DNA of 64,000 nt from positions 248,001-312,000 of the forward strand of contig NZ_CP049870.1 in assembly GCF_011301715.1 (NCBI RefSeq). Direction: 5' to 3'. Each line of letters starts with the position of its first letter. Positions within the stretch are counted from its first letter, which is position 1. The notes under the pieces were generated by a model. The model searched no databases. It saw only the letters and a list, made by a program, of their open reading frames with translations, and was not told the DNA's origin. This document shows positions 1-9,700 of the stretch, piece after piece. A program made the position numbers and the translations under genes. Source of the stretch: Sphingomonas sp. HDW15A. Its GTDB lineage: Bacteria > Pseudomonadota > Alphaproteobacteria > Sphingomonadales > Sphingomonadaceae.

Positions 1-10
1 CAGCTAATCT

Positions 11-30
11 CACGTTGCTGCCTCAACGTG
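11..30. promoter_or_regulatory. Inverted repeat ahead of the first gene
   Basis: CACGTTG (11-17) and CAACGTG (24-30) are perfect 7-base inverted arms around a 6-base spacer, just before the GGAGGA ribosome binding site of the first gene. It could be a repressor operator or a leader hairpin. The upstream gene lies outside the window, so nothing more can be said. Confidence 0.35.
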
Positions 31-37
31 GAGGAAC

Positions 38-934
38 ATGGTGTCTGCCGCAAGCGTAGCGAATTCAGGCCGCAGCCCGGCCGACTTGACGATTACCCCA
101 CGCGACTTTCGATTCGGCCGCGACGAGAACACTGCGCGCTGGTGGCATGGCGGCAATCCGTACGCGAGCGCCCTTTATAATGCGCTCTCCGCGACATTCC
201 CGAAGGGCGAGGCTTTTTTCATCGAGAGCGTCCGCCGATACATGACCCATGTTCCTGCCCGCCTCGGCGAGGAGATCAAGGCGTTCACCACCCAGGAAGT
301 CATTCACAGCCGGGAACATGCCGCCTTCAATAAGCGGGCGATCGATGCAGGCTATGACCTCACCAAGCTTGATGCTCGAATCGACAAGCGGCTCGCGCTG
401 ATCAGGTCGAAGCCGCCGATCGCAGCTTTGGCGGCGACGATGGTGCTTGAGCATTTCACGGCCATCCTTGCTCACGAGTTGCTCGCCAACCCGAAACACC
501 TAACGGGCGCCGACAAGGCGAGCGGCGACCTGTGGCGGTGGCATGCCGCCGAGGAGATCGAGCACAAAGGCGTCGCCTACGATACGTGGTTGGCGGCGAC
601 GAAGGACTGGCCGCGCTTCAAGCGCTGGTCCGTCAAGGCGAAGGTCATGTTGCTGGTCACCAGCCACTTCTTCCCGGATCGCTTGAGAGGTGCCGCCGAG
701 CTATTGAGGCAGGACGGGATCACCGGCTTTCGCGCTTGGGCGGGGCTCATACGCTACGGCTTCTTTTCGCCGGGGATGTTCCGCAAGATTCTTGGGGCCT
801 GGGCAAGCTTCTTCCTTCCCGGATTTCACCCCTGGAACCACGACGACCGCCATCTCATCGCCGGTTTCGACCTCGGCGGCGATTACGGTCAGACTCCGGC
901 CAGGAAGGTGAGACGCGCCCGCGCGGCGGCCTAG
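38..934 (+). CDS. PF10118-family metal-dependent hydrolase-like protein
   Basis: This 298-aa protein resembles the 'predicted metal-dependent hydrolase' family (PF10118/COG3687), whose true activity is not established. Carboxylate/His motifs typical of a ferritin-like metal-binding helical bundle are visible: EVIHSREH (87-94), LEHF (137-140), HELL (146-149) and HAAEEIEHKGVAYD (169-182). There is no signal peptide, so it is probably cytoplasmic or membrane-associated. The ATG at 38 follows GGAGGA at a good distance. Its stop overlaps the stop of the convergent acetyltransferase by three bases. Confidence 0.8.
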   Translation: MVSAASVANSGRSPADLTITPRDFRFGRDENTARWWHGGNPYASALYNALSATFPKGEAFFIESVRRYMTHVPARLGEEIKAFTTQEVIHSREHAAFNKRAIDAGYDLTKLDARIDKRLALIRSKPPIAALAATMVLEHFTAILAHELLANPKHLTGADKASGDLWRWHAAEEIEHKGVAYDTWLAATKDWPRFKRWSVKAKVMLLVTSHFFPDRLRGAAELLRQDGITGFRAWAGLIRYGFFSPGMFRKILGAWASFFLPGFHPWNHDDRHLIAGFDLGGDYGQTPARKVRRARAAA

Positions 935-940
935 GCCGCC
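925..940. terminator. Palindrome containing both convergent stop codons
   Basis: GGCGGCCTAGGCCGCC is a perfect 16-base palindrome, and its central CTAG supplies the TAG stops of both facing genes. It could fold as a short GC hairpin on either transcript, but there is no T-run, so a terminator role is only possible. Confidence 0.3.
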
Positions 941-1476
941 AGCGCGCCTTCACCTTCTGCATCGGCGACGAGCCACTGCCGCATCAACACGGCTTCTGCC
1001 TCGTGACCTCGCGCGCAACTGAATTGCGGACCGCGGAGGCCTGTTGCCATGAAGCCGAGCTTTTCAAGCACCCGTCCGGACGCCGGATTGTCTACGAAAT
1101 AAGAGGCGTCGAGCCGCTCGATTCCAATCGTTCGCGCGATCTCGATGAGCTGCCGGCCCGCCTCGGTCGCGTAGCCGCGGCCCCAATGGTCGCGCGCAAT
1201 CCAGTACCCAAGGGCGATTGCGCCAGACGCCTTTCGAATCAGGCCGCAGGAGCCGACCAGTACGGGATCGCCGTCGGTTCGCGCGAACAGCAGGAAATTC
1301 GGGAGAATGGGGTCTTTCGGCGCTGCAAGAAACGCTTCCGCCTCCGCAAGCCCATAAGGCCACGGAGCGTTCGCCAGATTGCGGACGATCATCTCGTCGG
1401 CAATGGCTCTTGCCAATGCGGGCGCATCTTCGGCCCAGCCCGGACGAAGCAACAAACGTTCGGTACGTGCGAACAC
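931..1476 (-). CDS. GNAT family N-acetyltransferase (RimJ/RimL-like)
   Basis: A 181-aa single-domain GNAT acetyltransferase. The acetyl-CoA binding motif A lies in YWIARDHWGRGYATEA (91-106, with the RGYAT loop), and the C-terminal part has the usual N-P-A-S..VLEKLGF segment (130-142). The family transfers acetyl groups from acetyl-CoA to amines, including ribosomal protein N-termini and small molecules; the acceptor here cannot be read from sequence. It lies downstream of rplU-rpmA on the same strand but is separated from them by a strong terminator, so it is probably transcribed separately. Confidence 0.85.
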   Translation of the reverse strand: MFARTERLLLRPGWAEDAPALARAIADEMIVRNLANAPWPYGLAEAEAFLAAPKDPILPNFLLFARTDGDPVLVGSCGLIRKASGAIALGYWIARDHWGRGYATEAGRQLIEIARTIGIERLDASYFVDNPASGRVLEKLGFMATGLRGPQFSCARGHEAEAVLMRQWLVADAEGEGALAA

Positions 1477-1540
1477 CGGCCTTCTCCTTTCCTCACGCAG
1501 CGCGCCGCTAACGGCTTTGCGTGACAGTTTCGGGAGAAGA

Positions 1541-1579
1541 AAAAAGGGAGAAGAGGGGGCTGCCCTCTTCTCCCTTTTT
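1541..1579. terminator. Strong intrinsic terminator after rplU-rpmA
   Basis: A perfect 17-base inverted repeat (1541-1557 and 1563-1579) surrounds a 5-base loop. The arms end in A5 and T5, so the hairpin can terminate in both directions. On the minus strand the T-run directly follows the stem downstream of rpmA. Confidence 0.85.
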
Positions 1580-1644
1580 GGATTCCGGTTGTCCGGTTGT
1601 CCTGGGCTGCCCCTCCTCGGGAGCGGCCCTTTATCGACCGGTCC

Positions 1645-1917
1645 CTATTTTGCTGCTTGTGCCGCCATCATCTCAATGTGGACGTACTTGCGGCCAAGCT
1701 TGCCGTCGCGAAACGCGACGCGGCCATCACAAAGAGCAAAAAGCGTATGGTCCTTGCCCAGGCCGACGTTGTCGCCCGGGTACCACTTCGTGCCGCGCTG
1801 GCGCACGATGATGTTTCCGGCAGTGACGCTCTCGCCGCCGAACTTCTTCACGCCAAGGCGCTTCGATTCTGAATCGCGGCCGTTACGCGACGAGCCGCCA
1901 GCTTTCTTATGTGCCAT
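1645..1917 (-). CDS. rpmA: 50S ribosomal protein L27
   Basis: The 90-aa protein is a full-length bacterial L27. It begins [18 protein letters not shown], the N-terminal tail that reaches towards the peptidyl-transferase centre, and continues with LGVKKFGGE and [15 protein letters not shown]. There is no Firmicute-type cleavable N-terminal extension. It lies 10 bases downstream of rplU, the conserved order rplU-rpmA, and is followed by a strong terminator. Confidence 0.98.
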   Translation of the reverse strand: MAHKKAGGSSRNGRDSESKRLGVKKFGGESVTAGNIIVRQRGTKWYPGDNVGLGKDHTLFALCDGRVAFRDGKLGRKYVHIEMMAAQAAK

Positions 1918-1927
1918 CTTCTAGCTC

Positions 1928-2419
1928 TTACTTCTTTTTCGGGGTGGCCTTGGGAGCCGCCTTCTTGTCCGCAGCCTTAGCAGGTGCAGCATCCTTTGTC
2001 GACGCCTTGGGGGCGGCTTCCTTCTTGGCGGCGGGCTTTGCAGCCTTCTCCACCTTCGCGGGCGCAGCCTCGGCCTTCTTCTCTGCGGCCGGCTTAGCCT
2101 CCGCCTTCTTGGCGGCGCTCTTGCCGCCGATCGACACGATTTCGAGAATCGTGTGCTGCTGGCGATGGCCCTTCTTGCGGCGATAATTGTGGCGGCGGCG
2201 CTTCTTGAACACCGTCACCTTTTCACCCTTGGCCTGGGCCACGATCTTCGCCGCGACGGTAAGGCCGCCGGTCGACTTGAGGTCACCGCCGTCGCCGGCG
2301 AGCAGCACGTCGGTGAGGTCGATGTTGTCGCCAGCCTCGCCGGCCAGCTTCTCGACGACGATCTTGTCTCCCGGGGCAACGCGATATTGCTTGCCGCCCG
2401 TGCGCACGATTGCGAACAT
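1928..2419 (-). CDS. rplU: 50S ribosomal protein L21 with long Ala/Lys-rich tail
   Basis: Residues 1-100 are a normal L21, including [14 protein letters not shown] and the RNA-binding stretch [20 protein letters not shown] near 70-87. L21 is usually about 103 aa; this one has 163. The extra 60 residues are almost only A, K, P and E, a histone-H1-like low-complexity tail that should be disordered and basic. L21 binds 23S rRNA in the large subunit. It is the first gene of the rplU-rpmA pair. Confidence 0.97.
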   Translation of the reverse strand: MFAIVRTGGKQYRVAPGDKIVVEKLAGEAGDNIDLTDVLLAGDGGDLKSTGGLTVAAKIVAQAKGEKVTVFKKRRRHNYRRKKGHRQQHTILEIVSIGGKSAAKKAEAKPAAEKKAEAAPAKVEKAAKPAAKKEAAPKASTKDAAPAKAADKKAAPKATPKKK

Positions 2420-2521
2420 TGGCCTCTTCTCTTCGATATGAAACTAGCCGCCCGGACATAAGCCCGCGCGGAAAGCGTGCCGCCTAAGCGGCGGGCGCGG
2501 CGAAGTCAACCGCCTGGGGGC

Positions 2522-2896
2522 CTAATGGCGGTGGTGGGGCTTGAGCTTGTAGCGGCCCTTGGAAAAGCCTTCGAACAGGCCGTCGATTGCCGGGTGATCG
2601 ACTTCGCCATTCTCTTCGTCCGCCACCAGGTTCTGCTGGCTGACGTAGGCGATGTAACTCGAATCCGAATTCTCGGCGAGCAGGTGGTAGAACGGCTGGT
2701 CCTTCGATGGCCGGATCTCCTCGGGGATCGCCTCGTACCAGTCGTCGGTATTGGCGAATTCCGGATCGACGTCGAAGATCACGCCGCGAAAATCGAGCAG
2801 ACGATGGCGGACCACGTCGCCGATGCCGAATCGGGCGGCGGGGTAATCGTGATTCTCGTTGTGACGCTCAATAATCATGCCTTCCAATATGGCCAT
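2522..2896 (-). CDS. hspQ: Heat shock protein HspQ (YccV family)
   Basis: A 124-aa protein of the HspQ/hemimethylated-DNA-binding YccV family. ARFGIGDVVRHRLLDFRGVI and the DWYEAI..PFYHLL segment match the family core, and YVSQQNLV follows. In E. coli HspQ binds hemimethylated oriC DNA and acts as a specificity factor for Lon. The start could be the first ATG or the second one (MIIERHNEN, six codons later); the extra N-terminal residues are not conserved in the family. A stand-alone gene 100 bases downstream (on its own strand) from rplU's promoter region. Confidence 0.88.
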   Translation of the reverse strand: MAILEGMIIERHNENHDYPAARFGIGDVVRHRLLDFRGVIFDVDPEFANTDDWYEAIPEEIRPSKDQPFYHLLAENSDSSYIAYVSQQNLVADEENGEVDHPAIDGLFEGFSKGRYKLKPHHRH

Positions 2897-2997
2897 CGCG
2901 GCGGGCTAGGCAAGGCCGGATGCCGCTGCTAGAGGCGCGCGGGCAACGACCCCGGACAAGCGCCGGGCGAGCGATTCCGTCTCAAACGGACCTCTGC

Positions 2998-3087
<90 letters not shown>

Positions 3088-3123
3088 CTGTTCTCAACGG
3101 CAAGAAGCCACAGGAATAAGGGA

Positions 3124-4002
3124 TCAACTCCGGCCGGCCTGATGGAACAGGCGCATGCCCGGATAGTCGACAATCAGGCGTCCATTAGCGAAAGCGTCGA
3201 TTCCCAACAGCACCACCGGCTCATCGGGCTTGAAGCCCGACGCCTGAAAGACGGGAAGATCGGCGATCCGGACCTTCATCGAGGTCCGTGTAACGCTGCC
3301 CAAAGTCAGCTCCGGGACCGTTGTAGAGCGAACGTCCGCTGCCGAACCCGTCGCTCCGCCGACCGGCGCGCCGTCTTTCAAAACATCCTTCTTATCGAGA
3401 CCGAGGAGTCTTGCCGCCGCCCAGTTCATGATCGTGCCCTTCGCGCCGGTGTCGAGGATTGCGCGCAATTCCTTGCCGTTGAGAGTTACTGGAACGACTG
3501 GAGCCCGCCCTTGCGAAAAAGTGAAAGGTATGGGGCTTGGAAATTGTCCGGTGACTGCAGGATCAAGAGTCGCCGACAGGCTCCACTTTCCGTTGGCCAG
3601 GTCCAGATCGACGACGTGCCCGGCCAGAACGTCAGCGCCCAGGATCCCGTCGACGCCTAGCTTGTCGACCGGGCTGGGAGGAAGCGCTGCGACGACGAGA
3701 TTGGAATGTTGCTTGCCATCGACCGACAGGGACGAAACACGCAGCGTCGTGATGCCAACCTGGCCCGCGGCACCAGCCAATTGCGCAACATTGCCCTTCC
3801 CGAAGATTGCGGGCCGCTTCCGCACGAGATCGGGAGTGACTGCGGACGCGCTTGCTGCGGTATCGATGACGAACCGGAAGCCGTTTTGATCGTTGAGCGA
3901 AACTTCGGTCACCGGATGGCCCGAGTCCAGCAACTCGAGTGGCGCTGAAAGTGCCGGACACGCGGTTGCCATCGCTAGCGATCCAAGGATTATTCGAATC
4001 AC
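3124..4002 (-). CDS. Secreted retropepsin-like aspartyl protease family protein
   Basis: I place the start at a GTG (4002) seven bases after AGGGG. This gives 292 aa with a signal peptide ending near residue 20 (MIRIILGSLAMATACPALSA). Upstream in-frame codons add an unlikely leader. Two retropepsin-like half-domains are visible: the first has DTA (47-49) in place of the usual DTG/DTS, and the second has intact D184-T-G in AILDTGAKGT. VDGILGADVL (117-126) is typical of bacterial exported single-chain aspartyl proteases. The predicted location is periplasmic; the substrate is unknown. The weakened first motif leaves it unclear whether it is active. Confidence 0.75.
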   Translation of the reverse strand: MIRIILGSLAMATACPALSAPLELLDSGHPVTEVSLNDQNGFRFVIDTAASASAVTPDLVRKRPAIFGKGNVAQLAGAAGQVGITTLRVSSLSVDGKQHSNLVVAALPPSPVDKLGVDGILGADVLAGHVVDLDLANGKWSLSATLDPAVTGQFPSPIPFTFSQGRAPVVPVTLNGKELRAILDTGAKGTIMNWAAARLLGLDKKDVLKDGAPVGGATGSAADVRSTTVPELTLGSVTRTSMKVRIADLPVFQASGFKPDEPVVLLGIDAFANGRLIVDYPGMRLFHQAGRS

Positions 4003-4175
4003 GATTTTCCCCTGATTTCCTTTTGCGCCCGGACCGATGAAGTACGTTAGGGCGGAAGTCTCGCGAGCTTCGATCAATTTCTTCAAGCGTTCGCCCACCG
4101 GATAAACCGGCATTTCGGATCGACGAGTGTATGAACCGTTGGCGCAAGCTGTTGTGGCGACTTTCGCTCTCGGGC

Positions 4176-5162
4176 TCAGGCCATGAGCGCGAGCAGGGCG
4201 AAGCTCGCGAGCCAATGCTCGCCCATATAGTCGCCGCTGACATGGGGCAGAGCAGCGTCGAGATGGCGATCGGCCGCCTCACGCGCAACGGCCGCCTCGC
4301 CGCCGGAAAGCTTTGAGCCGAGGCTTCGCCAGGCCCACGCTCGGCTGAGGTTAAGGCCATCGAGATGGGCGATCTTGCCGTCGCTCCTGTCGCTGACGCT
4401 GGCTGGTACGAAAAGCGTCGCTGGTTCACGGTCGGCGATGCGCGGCAGGAAACCACGGAACCAGGTCGCGAACTCCTCGTCAGGAAGCACCCGGGACATG
4501 CACAGCGCCTCGGTCAGCGCCGTCGAGAGGAATTCGTCGCCGCCCGGTTCCCAAGCCTGGCAATCGCGGTCGCCGCAGAACTTCTCAATCGCCCACAAGC
4601 GAATGGCCCGCGCCAGCGATGGGTCGAACTTGTCCGCCCATTCCAGCGCCAGGATCAGCGCGAAGCTCGTATTGAAATGCGTCCCGACGCGGATCGGGTA
4701 GGTCAGCTTGGCGAGATAGCCATGCAGGCGCTCGGCTAACGCGCGCGCAAGCGGCTCGAGCTCCAATCCCCACATCCGGTCTTCGTGCCGAACCGCTTCG
4801 AGGTGGAGGTGGAGCAGCCAACCCCAGCCATAGGGCCGTTCGAAACCCGTCGATGAAGGCCGCTGAAGGTAGGCCAGCTCCGTCGCCACCTTGCCGGGCA
4901 CGAACGTCTGGTCGGCTAGCTCGGCGATGGCCTTCGCCTCGAAGATGTGCGGGAACTGGCGCCTCAGGGTCAGCAGAGTCCACCAGCCGTGAACGCAGCT
5001 GTGCCAGTCGAAACTTCCGAAGAACATCGGGTGGAGTACGCGCGGCGGCAGCAGGTCCTCGTCGCCAGCAAGCACATGGTCCAGCTTGTGGGGATAATCC
5101 TTGGTGACATGCCCTAGCGCTATTCGTGCAAACTGCGAGGCAATGCGTTGGTCAAGCTTCAT
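4176..5162 (-). CDS. DUF2891 family protein, last gene of the 5-oxoproline operon
   Basis: A 328-aa soluble protein from MKLDQRIASQFAR; the ATG overlaps the DUF979 stop as ATGA. The sequence is rich in Trp and His, with HPMFFGSFDWHSCVHGWW near the start and RPYGWGWLLHLHLE mid-protein, conserved-looking aromatic/His blocks that resemble alpha/alpha-barrel sugar enzymes, although no activity is known to me. The family co-occurs with DUF969/DUF979. Tight coupling to the putative 5-oxoproline carrier and 5-oxoprolinase suggests a role in the same pathway; this is inference only. Confidence 0.8.
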   Translation of the reverse strand: MKLDQRIASQFARIALGHVTKDYPHKLDHVLAGDEDLLPPRVLHPMFFGSFDWHSCVHGWWTLLTLRRQFPHIFEAKAIAELADQTFVPGKVATELAYLQRPSSTGFERPYGWGWLLHLHLEAVRHEDRMWGLELEPLARALAERLHGYLAKLTYPIRVGTHFNTSFALILALEWADKFDPSLARAIRLWAIEKFCGDRDCQAWEPGGDEFLSTALTEALCMSRVLPDEEFATWFRGFLPRIADREPATLFVPASVSDRSDGKIAHLDGLNLSRAWAWRSLGSKLSGGEAAVAREAADRHLDAALPHVSGDYMGEHWLASFALLALMA

Positions 5163-6112
5163 CGGAATGCCGCCCAGTAAATTATGAGGATGTTCACCGC
5201 GAGCAGGGGAAGCGCAGTGGGGATCTGCGCGCGGATGACGCCATATTGATCCTTGAGGTCGAGCAAAGCCGCCGGGACGATGTTGAAGTTGGCCGCCATC
5301 GGGGTCATCAGCGTCCCGCAAAATCCGGCCAGCATGCCGACTGCTCCGACTACCGCGGGGTCACCGCCATAACCTTGGATCAGCAACGGAACGCCGATCG
5401 CCGCCGTCATAACCGGGAAGGCCGCGAACGCATTGCCCATGATCATCGTGAACGCCGCCATGCCGACTGCAAAGAAAAGGACGGTAAGGAAGACGCTGCC
5501 CTCCGGGATGACCGCCTGAGTCATGTCGCCGATGATCGTGCCAACACCGGCGGCGGCAAACAGCACGCCGAGCGCTGCGAGCATCTGAGGCAAGACCGCC
5601 GCCCAGCCGATGGCGTCGATCAGTCGCCGACCTTCCTGAAGCGGCGCGATCGCCGGGGGACGAAGCCAGACGTAGAGCGTGGCGATGGCGAGCAGGACGC
5701 CGAGGCCGAGGAAGACGTAGGTTTCGCGCTTGTCCTCGATCCAGCCAAGGGCGCCAACCGGCGTGTAATTGTAGATGAGCGTTCCCAATAAGGCGGTCGC
5801 GGGGATGATTAGCGCAGGCAGGAACAAGCGGTTGCCGAGCCGGTCCGACCAGGCCTGGCGTTCCGCATCGCTCGTTGTTGGGGGGCTACTCCGACCGATG
5901 AATCCGAATCCCGCCAGTCCTGCAAGACCGAGTACGAGCAAGCCGTTGCCGAAATCGCCTATCAAATCACCGCCGAGCAGGCTCAAGGCCATCAGCCCCC
6001 AGAAGGCGGCGTTGCCCAGCCGCTTGGCGTTGGACTTGTCGCTCAGGCTGAGCAGCGCGAAGGCCGCGAACATCGCTCCCGCAAGCGCGTAGAGCCAGGT
6101 CAGCGTGATCAT
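5159..6112 (-). CDS. DUF979 family membrane protein (putative 5-oxoproline transporter subunit)
   Basis: A 317-aa inner-membrane protein from MITLTWLYALAGAMFAAFAL, with about nine hydrophobic segments. FFAVGMAAFTMIMGNAFAAFPVMTAAIG and the GFCGTLMTPMAANFNIVPAALL block near the C-terminus are the family hallmarks. The DUF969/DUF979 pair has been linked by genome context to uptake of 5-oxoproline. Its start overlaps the DUF969 stop by ATGA, and its own stop overlaps the DUF2891 start, so translation of the three is probably coupled. Confidence 0.88.
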   Translation of the reverse strand: MITLTWLYALAGAMFAAFALLSLSDKSNAKRLGNAAFWGLMALSLLGGDLIGDFGNGLLVLGLAGLAGFGFIGRSSPPTTSDAERQAWSDRLGNRLFLPALIIPATALLGTLIYNYTPVGALGWIEDKRETYVFLGLGVLLAIATLYVWLRPPAIAPLQEGRRLIDAIGWAAVLPQMLAALGVLFAAAGVGTIIGDMTQAVIPEGSVFLTVLFFAVGMAAFTMIMGNAFAAFPVMTAAIGVPLLIQGYGGDPAVVGAVGMLAGFCGTLMTPMAANFNIVPAALLDLKDQYGVIRAQIPTALPLLAVNILIIYWAAFR

Positions 6113-6789
6113 CGGCCCGCCTCCGGCAATCTTGCGAGTTTTCGATCGAGGCGCAGCAGTCGGAATCCGTGGATCAGGAAGGCACAGATCGCCGTCGGGA
6201 TCGCCCAAACTGCGAGTTGGAGCGGTGCAAGATTGTAGCCGTATGTCGCCAGCACCTGCTGGATGAGAACGATCGAACCGATGGCGAAGAAGATGTCCTC
6301 GCCGAAGAACAGGCCGACATTGTCGGTCGCGGCTGAGTAGGCCTTCACCTTTTCAGCCGTTTCTTCTTCCAGTCGGCCATGCTGCTTTTCAGCCGCCGCA
6401 AGCGCCATCGGCGCGACCAGCGGACGAACCGTCTGCGGATGGCCGGCAGTGGAATGCAGCCCGATCGCAGCGGTGATCTGCCGGTAAATGAGATAGAGGA
6501 TCAGCAGCCGCCCGGTCGTCGCGTTTTTGAAACTCCGGATCAGCGCGGCCGCCCGTTGCTGCAGCCCGTGCCGCTCGAGCAGGCCGATCACCGGCAGCAC
6601 GATCCAGACGATGGCGATGATGCGGTTGTCGTTGAACGCTCTGCCGAAGGTCCTGATGACCTCGACAAAATCCATCCCTCCAAGCAGTCCGGTGACGATC
6701 GCCGAGGCCGTGACCACCAGCATCGGATTCATTCGCAAGGCAAAGCCGACGACGACCAGCAGGATTCCAAGCAGCGGCCAATAATTCAT
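6109..6789 (-). CDS. DUF969 family membrane protein (putative 5-oxoproline transporter subunit)
   Basis: A 226-aa membrane protein starting MNYWPLLGILLVVVGFALRMNP. The DNRIIAIVWIVLPVIGLLERHGL and SAATDNVGLFFGEDIFFAIGS blocks identify the DUF969 family. It probably forms one transporter with DUF979. The ATG overlaps the stop of the 5-oxoprolinase gene as ATGA, tying substrate uptake to the ring-opening enzyme. Confidence 0.88.
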   Translation of the reverse strand: MNYWPLLGILLVVVGFALRMNPMLVVTASAIVTGLLGGMDFVEVIRTFGRAFNDNRIIAIVWIVLPVIGLLERHGLQQRAAALIRSFKNATTGRLLILYLIYRQITAAIGLHSTAGHPQTVRPLVAPMALAAAEKQHGRLEEETAEKVKAYSAATDNVGLFFGEDIFFAIGSIVLIQQVLATYGYNLAPLQLAVWAIPTAICAFLIHGFRLLRLDRKLARLPEAGR

Positions 6790-9700
6790 GCTTTCACTCC
6801 ATAGCCGCCGCCACCCGGCGTCTCGATGACGAACAGGTCGCCAGGCTGCATCTCCACGGCGCCGGTCGCACCAAGCATCTCTTTGTTTCCGCCAACGCGC
6901 TCCACCCAGTTGCGGCCGGGCAGGGCGTCGCCGCCGCCTGCCAGCCCGGCCGGCGGAACCGCGCGGCGATTGGCAAGGATGTTTGCGCGCATCGGTTCCA
7001 GGAAGCGGATTTCGCGGACGACGCCGTCCCCGCCGCGATGGAAGCCGTCGCCGCCGGAGCCGCGGCGGATCGCGAACCGCTCCACCCGCACCGGTAACCG
7101 CGTTTCCAGCACTTCCGGATCGGTCAGCCGGCTGTTGGTCATGTGGGTCTGGACTGCGCTCGTCCCGTCATGGTCCGGCCCTGCTCCCGAACCGCCGGCG
7201 ATGGTTTCGTAATATTGGTGCGAAGCGTTGCCGAACGTGAAGTTGTTCATTGTGCCCTGGCTCGGCGCAAGTCGGCCGGTCGCTGCGAACAGGGCGTCGG
7301 TCACTACCTGGCTAGTCTCGACATTTCCGGCAACGACTGCTGCTGGAAAGCGCGGCGAAAGCATGCTCGCTTCGGGCACTCGGATGGTCACCGGTTTGAG
7401 GCAGCCGTCGTTCATCGGGATGGGATCGTCGATCAAAGTCCGCAGCACGTACAGCGATGCCGCGCGGACGATTGAGAAAGGCGCATTGAAATTATCCGGC
7501 AGCTGGGCGCTGGTGCCGGTGAAATCGAAGGTCGCACTTCGGCTTGCGCGGTCAATGGTTATCGCCACGGACACGTGGGCGCCGTTGTCCATGCCGTAAG
7601 TGAATTGACCATCGTCGAGCCGGTCGAGAAGGCGCCGCACGGACTCCTCGGCATTCGCAATCACGTGCCCCATGTAGGCTGCGACGACGTCCGCGCCATA
7701 CTCGCGCGCCGTCTCTGTCAGGACCTCGCGGCCACGGACGCAGGCTGCGAGCTGCGCCTTCAAGTCGGAGAGATTGCGGTCCGGGTTGCGGGCCGGCCAA
7801 TCCCCGCTCGAAAGGAGGGTGCGCATTTCGCCTTCCAGGAACCGGCCTTCGTTGACCAGCAGTTCGTTGTCGATCAGCACCCCTTCCTCGGTGATCGTGC
7901 GGCTGTCTGGCGGCATCGACCCGGGGGCGATTCCGCCAATGTCGGCATGGTGCCCGCGCGCCGCGACGAACGCCGACGGCGCGTCGCCCTCTTCCGAATA
8001 GAAGATCGGGACGATCACCGTGATGTCGGGAAGATGCGTGCCGCCGCGATAGGGATCGTTGAGCACATAGGCATCGCCGCGGCGGATTCCGCGGCCGTCG
8101 CGGCCATCGCCACGGCTCTCGATGATCGTCCGGATACTCTCGCCCATCGAGCCCAGGTGGACGGGAATATGCGGGGCGTTGGCGATCAGCGCGCCATGCG
8201 AGTCGAAGATGGCGCAGGAGAAGTCGAGCCGCTCCTTGATGTTCACCGACGTGGCGGTCGACTGGAGCGTGACGCCCATTTCCTCGGCGATGGCCATGAA
8301 CAGGTTATTGAAAATCTCCAGCGTGACTGGGTCGACCTCGGTACCGGCGGCGTGCATTCGCTTGATCGGGCTTGAACGGCTGAGCGCGATCGTGCCGTCA
8401 GCTGCCTGCTCGGCGCGCCAGCCCTGCTCTACGACGATCACCGACAGCGGATCGGCGATCAAAGCGGGACCATCGACCTGTTGGTCCGGGGCGATATCCA
8501 ATCGGTCGTAAACCGGCCAATCCCCGACCTGCTGAGGCGTTGCGCCTTGTCCGGCAGGATTTTGAAAACGGATGTCCTTGCCGCCGCCCGCGATCGCTTC
8601 GACGATCAGAGCGTCGAGGACCGGTTCGTCATCGTCAGCATAGCCGAAGCGCTGCTTGTGAAGAGCGAAGAAGCGCGTTCGCATGTCGTCCGAATCGGAG
8701 ATTTCGAGCTCGAGGCTGGTATCGCTTCCCGGCATCCTGAGGCGCGCCCGGCGAAGCAGCGTGATGCGTTCGGTGGGTATACCCTGTTCTTCCAGCGCTG
8801 CCGTGGCGGCGACTTCGAGTTCGCGCAAGGCTTCGCTGAATGGCGCCGACAGCGGCTTCAGCACGCCGGCCTCGCGGATCGCCTTCACGGGCGCCAGGCC
8901 AATGCCATAAGCGGAGAGCAGGCTGGCCAGCGGGTGGACGAGGATGTGACCGATGCCGAGAGCATCGGCGATCCGGCAGGCGTGCTGTCCGCCCGCGCCG
9001 CCGAAGCAGGCGAGCGTGTAGCGTGTCACATCATAGCCGCGTGCGACGGATATCTTGCGGATGGCGTTGGCCATCATGTCGTTGGCGATGACCAGGAAAC
9101 CCTCGGCAATTTCGGACAGGCTCATGTCGCGTCCAAGCGCTTTCTGGACATCGCGCTGGACTTCTTCCAGGCGAGCGCGGGACACTTCCGGGTCCAGCGG
9201 CTGGTCGCCGCTTGGGCCGAACACCGCGGGAAAGCGTCCCGGCACGACCCGGCCAAGGAACAGGTTGCAGTCGGTGACGGTCAGAGGACCGCCGTTGCGG
9301 TAACAGGCCGGACCCGGATTGGCGCCGGCGGACTCGGGGCCCACGCGGAAGCGCATCCCGTCGAAGCGGCAGATCGAACCGCCTCCCGCGGCGACCGTGT
9401 GGATCTGCATCATCGGCGCGCGGATTCGAACGCCGGCGACGACGCTTTCGTCCGTAAGTTCAAGTTGCCCCGCGTAATGCGACACGTCGGTGGAGGTGCC
9501 CCCATGTCGAATCCGATCAGCCGGCCTTCGGACAGGCCTAAGGCGGATTGGACCATGCCGACCACGCCGCCAGCGGGGCCGGACAGGATGGCGTCCTTGC
9601 CGCGAAAGGCTTGTGCGTCGGCAAGGCCGCCGTTGGACTGCATGAATCGCAGGCTGGTTTTGCTTCCGATGCCGCCCGCGACCTTGTCGATGTAGCGACG

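Noticed and set aside
532..1524. A 330-codon plus-strand frame
   Set aside because: Overlaps the end of the PF10118 gene in another frame and the whole GNAT gene antisense; composition is Arg-rich and without motif.
4003..4215. N-terminal extension of the aspartyl protease-like protein
   Set aside because: The extra 71 residues lack similarity to the family and precede a good signal peptide whose GTG has AGGGG at the right distance.
7575..9695. Two long plus-strand frames (266 and 404 codons)
   Set aside because: Antisense shadows of the 5-oxoprolinase gene, which has clear family motifs on the minus strand.
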